Origin: Niebla homalea
Lineage: Eukaryota > Ascomycota > Lecanoromycetes > Lecanorales > Ramalinaceae
DNA: 64,000 nt
Direction of reading: 5' to 3'
Assembly: GCA_019925105.1 (NCBI GenBank)
Contig: JAHGAU010000009.1
Coordinates: forward strand, 1,798,001-1,862,000
Each line of letters begins with the position of its first letter. Positions within the stretch are counted from its first letter, which is position 1. The position numbers and the translations under genes were made by a program. The notes beneath the pieces are model-generated. The model saw only the letters and a program-made list of their open reading frames with translations, made no database searches and was not told where the DNA came from. Shown piece by piece: positions 1 through 11,699 of this stretch.

Positions 1-788
1 CTCTCCGGACCTCGATCAAAGGTTGACCCTGACCCCAAATAAAATGCCGTAGGCTCGTAGGAACTTTCGAGTTTCGACCCCTCTAATGAAGATACCTCCC
101 TTAGCTTCCCCGCCTAGGCCCGTGGCCAAGCCAATGCTTGGACCATCTTGGCTTTGATGATACGCCCCTTATCTTGATATCCTGGCGCCTCTATGGCTCG
201 CAAATTGTCATGGTGTCACCTCCACTACTTCCCCTAACGGAAGGTGCTATTGCAGCGGATCATCCCGTATCCTTCCAAGCCAGATGCAGGTCAATGGAAG
301 TATGATGCACCTGCTACCCACATCAGGCTCTCTTTCTAGAAGAGCGCTGACCCTTCCGATCTTCTCCTCGGCTTTTGACAGAGCTCGCGACCGTCTTAGC
401 GTTACATCCGCGTTCTCCACCTTGCCAATCGGAGGGCGTGTTGCCCCTACCTGCGTCATGGCTAGACCCCAGCATGAGGAAAGGCGCTAGCGTATATCGA
501 GGACTTGAGGACTGGAGCCGGAATGTGGGCACATGCGGGCAAAAGCTGCATTATTGTCAGCAACCAGTCTCCGACTGGTCTGCGGAGACCCGCGCAACAC
601 ATCGCCAGAGGGAGCAGGTGATGTTGGGTGAAGATCCTTCTGAAAGATAAGCTCCGCTACTTATCGTGCTTCTCGGTGGCGCGCTATCAAAGCCCCTCCT
701 TCGCGCTCCGGTAAGTCGTACATAAAGAACACCTTCCCCTCATATCTCCGATCTTTTTCCAAAAGCTCTCAAAAGAGGATCCGCAACC
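1..788. other. Gene-poor left edge and OPT promoter
   Basis: No convincing coding sequence is seen here; the open frames are short, overlap on both strands and lack family-like protein sequence. The last ~130 bases are the probable 5' leader/promoter of the oligopeptide transporter that begins at 789; a pyrimidine-rich stretch lies around 735-775. Confidence 0.5.
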
Positions 789-3430
789 ATGTCGTCCCTC
801 CTCAAAAGGTTTCGTTCCGAAAAGGATGTGACCATCACGCACGCTTCAACTAGAGACTCTGGCGGGTCCGATGAACCCGTCGACGAGAGAAAGGGCTCCG
901 CCATCACAGCTACCGGCGTCGAGCTTCCTCAAGATGAAGCTCAGGCCAATCAAACATTGCAGAGCATCAGGGACAAGCACAAGTGGGATCCCAATTTCGA
1001 GGAAGAATTAGACGAAGAGTTAGAGCATGCAACTCAAGAGCATGATGCTAATGGCGAATTGCGCTTGGTGGGCGAGCTTGTGGAGAACTCGCCGTATCCT
1101 GAAGTCAGAGCTGCCGTTCGCAACGTAAGTCTTCAATCCTGACCTCCCGAACAACCCCATCACTGAAAATCATGTATAGTATGACAACGACGTTCCTATC
1201 AACACAGTGCGCGCGTGGGTTCTGGGTATGCTGTTAACCACCATCGCTTCCGGGATGAATGCTCTGTTCGCCCTCCGTCAACCAGCCATCACAATCACGT
1301 CTTTGACAGTGCAGCTGGTCGCCTACCCAATAGGAGTGGCATGGGGCCACGTGATGCCAACTCGCCGCTTCACTCTCTTCGGCCACTCCTTCACCCTCAA
1401 CAATGGCCCCTTCAATATGAAGGAGCACACTCTCATCGTCATCATGGCCAATGTCAATGTTGCAGGTGGTGTAGCTTACGCCACTGACACCATCACTGCT
1501 CTGGAAGGCTTCTATGGAGAAAACTTGGGATGGGGCTTCAATCTATTGCTTTGTATCTCGACGCAGATGATTGGCTATGGCCTGGCGGGTCTTTTCCGAA
1601 AGATCCTCGTATGGCCCTCTGCCATGATTTGGCCCACCAGTCTGATCAACACCGCGCTTTTTTACGGTCTGCACGACCATTCCAAAACAGATCCCGCCAA
1701 GACTCACGGGTGGAGAATCTCGAGATATCGATACTTCCTCTTTGTATTCGTGGGCTCTTTCACCTGGTACTGGTTCCCTGGCTTCATCGCGCCCTTCCTC
1801 AGCGTGTTTGCCTTCGTCTGCTGGATCCGACCCAACAACGTGGTGATCAATCAACTGTTTGGTGGATGGACTGGAATGTCTCTGATCCCTATCACCTTCG
1901 ATTGGACGCAAATCAGTGCCTATGCGTACAGCCCGCTCATCCCACCATGGCACGCGATATCTAACACTTTGATCGGGATGGTTCTCTTCTTCGTCATCAC
2001 CAGCATTGGCGTTCATTACCAAGGCATCTGGTACTCGGCCTACCTCCCAATCAGCGACTCCCAATCATACGACAATACTGGAAACCTGTACAATGTTAGC
2101 AAAATTCTGACACCAGAGTACACCCTGGATCCCGTCAAATACAAGGCCTACTCCCCGCTTTTCCTATCCACCACCTTTGCGCTGACGTACGGGCTGTCCT
2201 TTGCAACAATCTCCGCTGTCATTGTACACACAGCCATCTTCCACGGCTCTGACCTTTGGCTGCGTGTCAAGAACATGCGTTCCGATGAAGATGACGTGCA
2301 TTTGAGAATGATGCGAAAATACAAGGACGTGCCTCAATGGTGGTATTCGATCATGTTCCTCTCCATGATGGCCATTTCCCTCGGAGTTTGTCTAGGATAC
2401 CCAACCGCCATGCATTGGTGGGCGTGGTTCATCTGCATCATCATCTCCATCGTATGGTTCGTCCCTATCGGACTCATCCAGGGTATGACCAGTATTCAGA
2501 TCGGCCTGAATGTCTTCACGTGAGTCAACCCTTGTTTATCCCATTTACACGTCACTGCCTGCTGCACGTTATATCCTCTCAGCATTGCCTCAAGGTGGAA
2601 GCTACCTAACCCAACACTAACACAAATCTAACAGTGAATTCATCACCGGGTACATTCAACCTGGCCGCCCAATTGCAATGATGCTCTTCAAGACCTACGG
2701 CTATATCACCATGGCCCAAGGTCTCTACTTCACCCAAGATCTCAAACTCGGCATGTACATGAAAGTGCCCTGGCGCTCCATGTTCATGGCCCAGACCATT
2801 GCCACCATCTGGGCCTCCATTGTACAGGTAGCCGTCCTCAGTTGGGCCCTCGGCGGCGCCATCTCCGACGTTTGCACCGAGGACCAACCCAATAAGTTCA
2901 ATTGTCCCAACGGCCGCGTCTTCTTCAACGCGTCTGTCATCTGGGGGTTGATTGGCCCCCAACGGATCTTCAGCCCAGGTTCCCTCTATGCAAATCTCCA
3001 GTGGTTCTGGCTCGTCGGTGCCGCTACACCCGTCCTCTTCTATGGCCTCGCGCGCATGTTCCCCAAGATGAACTTCCGCTACCTCAACGCCCCCCTGATC
3101 TTCGGTGGGTCCGGCCAGATCCCTCCGGCCACCCCTCTCAACTACATGACATGGGGCATAGTGGGGTTCATCTTCAACAAGTACATCCGCAACAAGTACC
3201 GTGGCTGGTGGATGCGCTTCAACTACATCACGTCCGCAGGGCTGGATGTCGGATTGGCGATCAGCACGATTGTCATTATCCTGGCATTAAATTTGACGCA
3301 GACGAGCATGCCTAGCTGGTGGGGTGTCAGTGTCGCGGCGAACAATATGGATAATCTGGACACCGCGGTGCAGATTCCCAACCCGAGCCCAAGTGCGACC
3401 GGGAGGTTCTTTGGACCGACAAACTGGTGA
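789..3430 (+). CDS. OPT family oligopeptide transporter
   Basis: Proton-coupled small-oligopeptide transporter of the OPT family (plasma membrane or endomembrane), expected to import tetra/pentapeptides or related compounds. Three exons are resolved by frame continuity: 789-1124, 1180-2519 and 2635-3430, giving 823 residues, normal for the family. The introns begin GTAAGT and GTGAGT and end TAG and CAG. A hydrophilic N-terminus of about 110 residues leads into the family hallmark YPEVRAAVRNYDND..TVRAW at the exon 1/2 junction; GPFNMKEHTLIVIMANVN near residue 190 is the conserved OPT signature; the rest is a long series of hydrophobic segments (about 12-16 expected). Exon 3 opens with the conserved TEFITGYIQPGRPIAMM. 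The start at 789 is chosen because it is the first ATG and the acidic N-terminus is family-like. It converges with the AMP-ligase gene downstream. Substrate cannot be told from sequence; a siderophore or glutathione substrate is possible in this family. Confidence 0.93.
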
Positions 3431-4219
3431 GGGGAGAGTGGGAGTGAAGATGAGGATTTAAGGATGGCTACGGATATGAGAAGACCCATGTTCAGTAGAA
3501 GCAGGCGATGTCGGGTTGGGAAAGGGCTGTGAGATAACGCAAGTGTACACCATGATAGTGACGGCTTTTCCGTGTCACGGTCTCATCTGTATTCAATAGT
3601 TTCAATAAACATCTTGATATCTGAAGCTTGCGTTTCTTATGATCCTCAAATTTGACAGCACTTTCTCTTCTGAGAAATGCCACCCCGCCCAGTCTGCCCC
3701 TGTCGTTCATCGAACCACCATTCTATGCCTATCAAGCTCCCCCCTCATCCTAGATCCCGACCACCCCCGGCCGCTCGTCCTCCCCTTCCACGCAAGACCC
3801 CGGTGTCCCAACCAAACCTTCTCCAAACTGGAGCCCCTGCACCCCCCAACCAAAAAAAAAAAAGACCACCGGAAAGCCTTGCCAGCGCCACCGCCCTGCC
3901 CTCCCAGCCACACTCAAAGCCGTCACCATTTCCAAATCACAATCATACCACGGCCCTTGAGAAAGCCATTTTCCCGAAACAATAGCGGATAACGGATGCG
4001 CAAACCACTTTTCCCGGCGCCGCTTTCAGGAGAAGTCCTGTGCGGCTGGTAGGAGACGTCCAAGCCGGCCGGTCGGCCCTTCGCATTAGAATAGGGGAGA
4101 ATGTACGATGGTTTCCTCGGATCGAGGGAAGGGATTTATGTGGTATATCCTGCATTTTTCTCCGATGGTGGTAGTGACGATGATGATGATAAAGATGCTG
4201 ATGAGGAGGACGATGATGG

Positions 4220-4251
<32 letters not shown>

Positions 4252-5780
4252 GTGATGACGATGATGATGATGATGAGGATGACGATGTTGGGACATCATT
4301 GCAGACCTCACCCCTCCCTTTTCCCTCTCACCATGCTCTGTTGTCTCCATATCAGGCGGGCTTGTGTTTGTCCCTCTCTCTTCCTCCCCCTTCTCTCTCT
4401 CTCTTTCTCTGTCTCCCCCCTCTTTCCCTCCCTCCGTCAAACTCCCCACTTGCCGCACAGAAATCCTATAGAGTGCTCACTGTGAGGAATAAACCCCGCC
4501 ACGCCTCCCCCCTCGGCGGATACCCGAGCCGCTCTCGTAAAAGAAGCGGCGAATTGTCCTCTTCGACTAGACCAATCTGTGGGCGCGGATGGTGATAGGT
4601 GAGTGCGCGCGTTATGCATCATGAGTAACGGGAAGTTTTTTTTTTGTTTGGTTTTCCTTTTTTGGGGGGGGTTTTGTTTTGGCAGACTTTGGATGGAGGA
4701 AGGCTCTGCGCGACGAGGTGAGCGCGGTTGGTAGGGAGGTTTTCGGAATAGGTCCTATGGTGTGCAAAGATGACTTTTTTTGTTGGGTGGGGGGGGGTTT
4801 TGTTCATCGAGGATGGATGGATGGATGGATGGACAAAGGGAGTGATAAAACACACAGGGATGAGAGATCTTCACGACGACGCAGCAGGGCCAATCTATCC
4901 TGTTATCGCGTTTGGGAGCGGTCGAGTCCGAAGGAAAGGGTAGGGAAGGGAAGGATCGAATCGTTGCTGCGTAGAGTGAAGAAGGGGAGGCACTGAGCGA
5001 TGCACTGATAAGCCCGTTCTTCCAAGGTGGCACAGTTGAAGTGATTTCATGATGGCTATGCGGACTTGGAGAAGCGCACTTGGACGCGAAGATGGGGTAC
5101 TGGCATGCAGCATAGCCAAACATCTTTCAGTACTCTTAGTCATGCTCCAACCAACCAGACCTTCTCAAGAGCCTAGGATGTTTTGCTTTTTCTTTCCGAG
5201 CTTTTCTCTGGCATAAGCTTCAGAATTTATGAGAGTAGGATCAATGGTGATACGATCAAAGGGGTTGGCCGTACCCGGTACATTGACGCAGGTAGTCATC
5301 ATAGTCTGGCGAACAAGCTTAATTGTTTCCCGAGTTGGAATGACATGCATGGCGCAAGGCTGAGGCAGCACTAGCGGCTGTTACGCTCTGGGAATAGTAC
5401 CACGCCCCGTTTGTATGAGCAAAGTCTTGTGCATTCGATGCCAGACCGAGAGACATTGTCGATATCAGGCTTAGTGGCCGGGGCCGGCTGCTGCAGCCAG
5501 TGAGGTGAGGTCGAAGATGGGAAAGCCAATGGCTGGCCATCAGGCTGAGAAGCGGCAGTGTGGCTGTGTGCATGCTTAGTGTGGAAGGATCGTCGAGGTT
5601 GTCATAGAGGAATGCAGGTTGCAATCTCCAAGTTATGGGCGTGGCTCGATTGTGTGTAGTCAAATATGATCAACCTATGCTGCCCTGAATCGCCTTCCTG
5701 AAAACCCCGAGTGGTGGCCGCACAATCTGTTGGCCTGTCCCTTGTTGTACCTTCCTGCGATCAAGGTTGCTTTTGCATGT
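3431..5780. other. Low-complexity convergent intergenic region
   Basis: This 2.3 kb region lies between the 3' ends of two convergent genes. It holds C-rich and A-rich runs (3740-3860), a long GAT microsatellite (separate entry), CT-rich tracts (4370-4440), T/G runs (4636-4680), and a TGGA tetranucleotide run (about 4811-4832). Open frames here are low-complexity Pro-, Asp-, Met- or His-rich translations on both strands and are not believable genes. Confidence 0.6.
4176..4287. repeat. GAT trinucleotide microsatellite
   Basis: About 110 bases are almost pure GAT/ATG repeats with occasional GGT, GAC and GAG interruptions. Read in frame it would encode poly-Asp on + or poly-His on -, but neither frame is embedded in a recognisable protein, so it is treated as a non-coding simple repeat. 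A short run of the same trinucleotide occurs inside the J-domain gene at 31948-31971. Confidence 0.9.
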
Positions 5781-7817
5781 CTAGGACACGATCCCCGGGG
5801 AGAAGGAGGCTTCCATTCCAGCCCAATCGAATGCCTTCTTTGGCACTTGCTGCTCTTCACCTACCTCACCGTTCCAGATCTCAACGTCCGTGGAAGTGGT
5901 CCAGCCTTCAGAGAAGTACAATTGACCCGCCTTTGCTTTGGATGGCTTGCCTGCCGAAGATTGGGGGATCTTCTCTTCTTGTCCCAGGGTTTTCAAGGCG
6001 TAAGGGAGCTTGTAGCGGGGGAGTAGTTCCTTTGCCAATAACTCGGCACGGAGATCTTTGAGCGTCATCGCGGTCTCTGATGTTGAGAATTTGACGATGG
6101 CGCCAACCTTTTCGTTGAATAGTTCGTCGATCACTCTAAGGACCATGACTTCCATGATCTGTGGTATGGAGGCGATTTGTTCTTCGATATCATTAGTGTT
6201 CATCTTCCAGGCGGTGTCACGGATGACTTTGGGGATGGGTTAGCTTCTGGAGACAGGACTAGCTAGGGCAAGAATGTTGATTCAAGCGACATTCACGGAT
6301 GCCGTCTGGGAGAAGGGAGTCCTCATACCGTCCGCTGATGCTCGTCCAAGGATGTAGTAATCATCTTTCTCTCGCCGTGCCAGGTCATCAGTCTTGTAAA
6401 ATCCCTCATCATCAAAGACACCGTCCATGATATTCGGATTGGTAGACAGGTATCTTAAGCGTGGTCATCATGTAAGTAACCAGAACAAGCCATTGGGACT
6501 GATGATTTGACTACCGGGTAAACAGGGTACACCCTTTGAGTTTCAACTCGCCCTCTTCTCCATCAGCAAGATTTGTAGTGAGTCCATCTATCACCTTTCC
6601 AACACATCCCTAATCACAGTAAGCTTTCACTATCTCGCATCATCTTAAAAGTAAACACCAACAGGTGAAATCGGCTCAGTCCTCTGCCGATCTGTGCTGC
6701 AAATTAATAGTGCCTCTGAAGTTCCGTAGATAATAGTCAGTGGTCTTCCCTTGCGGAGTTCCTGCCAATACCTCATGATCCTTTCAGGCACCATGGCACC
6801 ACCAGCAGTCAAATGGCGCAATCGAAATAGTCCTTCTTTTGCCCTTGCCAATTGATCTGAGGGCCCAGATTTGATGTGCTCTTCGAAGTAATTCGCCAGG
6901 GACTGAAGCATAGCAGGCATTGTGCTCATCATAGTGGTATGACCAGTCTCTAGCCTCTTCCAGAACCAGGCCGGAGTGAAACCTTGGGTACAGATTTCAA
7001 CGCAAGCCCCAATGAGCATCATCGAGAGTGGTCCAACCAGACCAGAGGCCCAATGAACGGGGCTGTATGACAACATCGTATCCCTAAGTCCCCCATGCAT
7101 CGACCTCATTCTAAGCACGCAACTGGCGTGCACGCTTGCTTGAGAGTGTAGCACCCCTTTGGGTTTTCCTGTGGTACCAGACGTGAAAAACACTACACCG
7201 CCTTTATCGTTAGGCTTGCATGGCACCTTCTCGAGGCTTATGCACCCGTTGAAGGAGCGAAGGCTCGCAGCATCACCCTCGTGGATATCAATCACATCGA
7301 GGCACATTGTGTCTCGGGCAATGTTCATGTACGCTTTGCTGGTGATGATTGCTTTAGCATTGGTTAGCTTAGCAAAGTAGTGGGCTTCGGCAGGTAGTAC
7401 AGCCACGGCTATTTGGATCAGTATCAGGATCATGGTACAGAGATTGTGGCGCTTTAGGCACAACTTACAAAGCGGCGCAGCGATAGCGCCGATGGCTTGC
7501 ACGGCCATGAAACCCACCCAGAAATCGTAGTTTGGGGGCAGCAAGATGGATATGAAGACTTCCCGATCATCCTGTGACTTCAAGTCTGCTCTTGTCTTTT
7601 CGTGGAGTTCTTCGAGTAGATGATTGCGGAAGCCAAGGATGTCGCGAAGGAACTTTTCACGGGTCACCTCCAGGCCAAGAGTCACATCTCGAAGGATGGT
7701 TGCACGAGGATATTGATCAAAGATCCCGTAGAGATCCAACAGAATGAGCGAGTTGGGGACCAAGCCAGTCTCATAAGTGTCATAGCAATCGAGCGCCCCA
7801 GCTACTGGAGATGCCAT
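5781..7817 (-). CDS. AMP-dependent acyl-CoA synthetase-like enzyme
   Basis: Adenylate-forming ligase (ANL superfamily) that should activate a carboxylic acid with ATP and, by family, transfer it to CoA. Five exons on the minus strand are inferred: 7817-7469, 7408-6657, 6609-6515, 6453-6329 and 6226-5781, giving 588 residues, a usual length for acyl-CoA synthetases. All junctions are GT-AG and restore the frame. Key motifs: P-loop-like FFTSGTTGKPKG near residue 188, IYGTSEA near 344, the hinge region YKTDD...ILGRASADVIRDTAWK in exons 4-5, and the C-terminal catalytic lysine in SSAGKPSK (about residue 534). No PTS1 peroxisomal tripeptide (the protein ends GIVS) and no signal peptide, so cytosolic location is likely. 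The exon 2/3 junction is the least certain; donor GTTTAC gives the best protein. The substrate is unknown; short/medium-chain or aromatic acids are all possible. Converges with the OPT gene. Confidence 0.88.
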
Positions 7818-9369
7818 GGTGGAAGCGAAGGCTTGCTTCGTCAGTCTCGATTGAAGTATTGCAAAAGGCAGCTTGTCAAGAAGTCAGACTTAAATATTCA
7901 CGAAATGGGCTTCTGACTCACTACGTCACTGACGGGAATGACCCGACGTACTGGGACCGATACAGAGAGACTTGGGCGGCACGTGTGCACAATCATGCAA
8001 GCCTGTGCAACCTCGTGAAGATTCAATCCCAATGGTGGTGAGGAAGACAAAGACACTCGTGTGATTGATAAAGCTGAGGACCCACAATACGAGAGTGAGG
8101 CCAGCAGAGTGATTCCAGTGATATTATTTTGTTCTATGGGTCCTGTTCATCTTGACTTGTGAATGACCAGGTCTTTATCCATATACGACGCATCCTCCCG
8201 GCTCGAAGATCCGCTGTTGATGGAGATTGTGTGATGGGCACCTAGCATCATCACTGTCTTGGATTTTGGGAAGTAGAGCTGTCTCCTCAAATTCTGCGAG
8301 AGACTTGCAAGCGGCAGAAGTATTGTCAATCCGTCTCCTCATAGAGAAGAATAATTTAGCCGGTCCTGCTTGAAGCCCAGACTTGACCACATTGTCGGTG
8401 ATTGTTTGAACGAACACAACTTCCGATTAGGAGTCTATTTTGCATGGTCGACACTTAACATTCGCATTCAGACATGTATTCAACTTTGCTTCGCCGCGGG
8501 GGCGGATATGGCAGACAATGGGATGAAGATTTCGCACATACCGGTAATGCCGCGAGCCAGACAGTGGATCCGTCATGCACAAGCAGCATTGCATTTGCCG
8601 TTGAGATCCTCAGCTACTTGCTGATTCGAGAAGTAGAGGCTAGAAATCGTGTCGACCTCAAGTGTCACATCGGGTTTCTAAGATTGAAATACGGTGAGCC
8701 CGGATCATGATGCACGCACAATTGAGCACGCTAGTTCTAGCTCTGGTGACGAAAGTCCGCCCGAGGGCCCCTGAAGTGAAAACCTCGTTAACTTTACCAG
8801 TGCATTATGATATCCAGGATTGGACATGCAAAGCACATGTTTCACCATGAACTAAGACTCCAAGGGGATAATAAGTAGTGCGCCCCGGATAGAACTTAGA
8901 GAAATGAACGTCTTATCCACCGGGTGTAGTCTTGTCGAGCTGGCTCCTGGGCGAACTCCAGCTGAGGCTGAGCAAATCCTTCCAATCCCATGACAATCCT
9001 TCGGCCACATTGAATCTACCAGTATAGTTAGGCATGCTACCTTTCCACGCATGTTGGCATCATGCAAGCATTCAGTGATCGCTTTCCTGCTTGGAACCTA
9101 TCATCTCGCGATCCAATTCACACCCAGGCACATTTGATTCTGATTCAAAACTCTGACCGACAGTCGTAGTAGACCGACGCGAGCCTTCACCGCTGTCGCA
9201 CTCATCCTCAAGCCTGGAACCACACCGTGAGATGTCTTACAGTCCCGTCAGCCCAGTTGCGGGAAATCACATCTGCGAAGGCCTCCCTTAAAAGGCTTAT
9301 GTTGTCAAATCGCCTTCTGTTTATGATCGTCTGACTACGAATTTCTGGGGTCTCTAGATCCTTGGTTAG
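7818..9369. other. Intergenic, no gene seen
   Basis: The upstream region of the minus-strand ligase occupies the left part. Open frames are short, overlapping and lack recognisable protein features. Nothing else could be supported. Confidence 0.5.
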
Positions 9370-11280
9370 CTGGTAGCTACACTGATACTGACTTGCCTTA
9401 TCATCCTGCTCACCATATTTGACAAGAAGCCCCTGACTTCGTGGCATTCCCACCTCACCTTTAATACCATCATCGCAATCGGCACCCAACTGGCCCAGTC
9501 CGCTCTGTTGTTACCGATATCAGAGGGTATCAGCCAATTGAAATGGCTATGGTATTCCGAGCGCAAACCATTGGGGGGACATGCCGTACTTTCAATTGGG
9601 ACGTAACAGGCCAATAAGGAGTCTCATTCTCCTAAGGAAGCGCCGCACAAGTCTCCTCGTCTGGCTTGGCGCTATCAGCATGGTATTGCAAATTCTCTTT
9701 GGCCCATTCGTCCGGCAAGCCGTTTCACTTCCCACAAGACAAATGGCCATGGCCGAGGAATCTATCCTCCGCACTGTGACCTACAACGGCCCACTGGGAG
9801 TCACCTAGCTAGTAGATTCCACCAGCATAGAGGCCACGCCCAAGTTCATGAACGCGGCCGAGCTCGGCTTGATCCAGGATGACATCAGCACCTCTGATGA
9901 TGCTGGCTCCTGCAGTACGGGCAACTGCAACTTCGGCCTATATACGACTTTGGGCGTCTGCGCTTCTGTTGAGGATGTCGCACCCAGCATTGTTGAGCTG
10001 CCCTGCCCACCCAATTACCATTAGAATTACAACAAAGTATACAATTGTCCCTACACTGTTTCGGACCTACAGCAGAAGCCGCCTGTCCCCCGAGGGAGCT
10101 TCGTCGCGGGGCATAAAACGCTGTTCATCGGGTCAAGCCGGACCTAACAGGTGCGGTATCCCGACTTGAGCACCCTTGTCGAGTTCTATGTCATCTACCA
10201 GCCCGATCTTGAAACCCCCGTCGGCGACGGAGAAATGTGTTTCAACTAATCCATGGTAGCGGCTCTGAAGGAAGTGCTCAGTCTATGCTCCTAGACTTAC
10301 AATTCCTCAATGGTATTCAGTGTCACAAACACGACCGTGGTATCCAAAGATACCAATTTGCCCTGGGTCAATGGCACCGCCCACTCGGTACTACGAGCTA
10401 CCCTCGACAGCGGACGTACGCCCGAAACTCTCTCTCCATCGACGAGAATAACTTGCAGTCCATGACCGGGTGGGCCCAGTCGGGAATCTTTGTCGGCAAC
10501 GCATCCATGGGTGGCGTGGCCGATTCATACAGACACTAGATACACCTTCACCACCACGGCCGCCGTGGGAATAGCAGGTCACCTGTATGGGAACGTGCAA
10601 AGTAACAAGGCCCCCGACGGGGGGAGGGCCCTTGGCAATCTGATGGACGACTTCGCAACGAGCTCGTCGAATTTGTGAGTCGACCGGCGCTTCTTTCCTT
10701 GCCCCCTTTTTCTCGCTCCGCGACCTCAAGAAGTAGACTTGGCGTCCTCTTCCTCTTCCTCTTGTCCTTCCTCTTCTCCTTTTCGACCACCCTTTTGCCC
10801 CCGGGACGCATCTCCTCACTATGCCGCACCCCCCCCACATGAACACTCTATCTACTAACTAATCCCCTCCCCTTCACTCGCAGTCTCCGCACCTCGACCC
10901 AAGCACCTTCGCACGCCCACAGCCCCGGCACGACGTCACAGATCTACGTCTCCGTCAAATGGCCCTGGCTCATTGCGCCCATCCTCAGCGTCCCCCCTGA
11001 CTCTCGGCTTCCTCGCCGCCACCATCGCAAGATCCCGTCAGCTCCGCATCCCGGCCTGGAGATCGTCGCAGTTCGCCGGTTGGTTGGGGGGGGACCCGCA
11101 GACGAGGCGGTCGTTGCAAGATGGGATGCAGGCACCAAGATGCATGGAGGAGAGTGTGAGGAAGAGGAGGGTGGATGTGCAGCTGGTGGGAAATTGGAGC
11201 GGGGGAAGGTGGACTGGCAGGACGAAACCCCAAGAATTTGTTTTTTCTCGTGCTAGGATCTGCATGGCGAGAAGTTGAGA
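9370..11280 (+). pseudogene. DUF3176-like membrane protein relic
   Basis: A decayed copy of the fungal DUF3176-type membrane protein family can be followed across three frames. An N-terminal piece at about 9421-9585 reads as ..LLLPISEGISQLKWLWYSE.., the typical start of this family; a shifted frame (9581-9805) carries the first membrane segment LVWLGAISMVLQILFGPFV. The ectodomain (9809-10430) contains the usual Cys pairs (SCSTGNCNFGLYTTLGVC) but is broken by in-frame stops at 9806, 10022, 10145, 10247 and 10292. Another shift gives LQSMTGWAQSGIFVGNASM (to 10539) and then TRYTFTTTAAVGIAGHLYG. A normal-looking intron is still present (about 10675-10883), followed by VSVKWPWLIAPILS and, after one more shift, LTLGFLAATIARSRQLRIP. 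With five stops and at least four frameshifts it cannot encode a full protein. Function of the family is unknown. Confidence 0.75.
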
Positions 11281-11699
11281 ATAACCATTTTATCAATGAG
11301 ATTGGCCCAACGATATCGCGGACCAGACAAGTCAGTTCAAAGAGATACTACTCTAGCTCCGTGGCATTTCTTTCATATCACAGCCATGCCCCCCCCAAAC
11401 CTTCCCCCTTCCTCGTGCCCCAGACCACTTGCCGATACCTCCTCCCTCCTCCCGGGCGTGTGAATCCCGCTCCCCTCACCGCCCCCTCCCGGGTATATCT
11501 CCCTCTTCCCCAAACCGATCCATCGCGCACTCTCCTCCTCCCCGCGAACAACACCGCCCACCCACATCCCTGGCATCCTCCCTCTCCCAGCACCGGGTGA
11601 CTCGGAAACTCTCGACCACCACCATGGCCCCCGGCACTGAGAACGAGCCTGCGCGTCCCGCACCCCTTCCCCCCCGGCCGGCCACCACGATCAAACGCC
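11281..11699. other. CT-rich spacer between two relics
   Basis: Pyrimidine-rich DNA on the + strand, resembling a fungal promoter, ends at an ATG at 11624 that opens a frame of only 28 codons (to 11710) followed immediately by a possible GTGAGC donor. No downstream exon could be recognised, so it is not called a gene. It may simply be the fused 3' flanks of the two decayed genes. Confidence 0.35.

Noticed and set aside
3639..3992. Pro/His-rich overlapping frames downstream of the OPT gene
   Set aside because: Low complexity, several overlapping frames on both strands, no start context or homology.
4101..4595. Frames encoding poly-Asp or poly-Met/Ser, and poly-His on the other strand
   Set aside because: These are simple translations of the GAT microsatellite and adjacent CT tracts, present in all frames.
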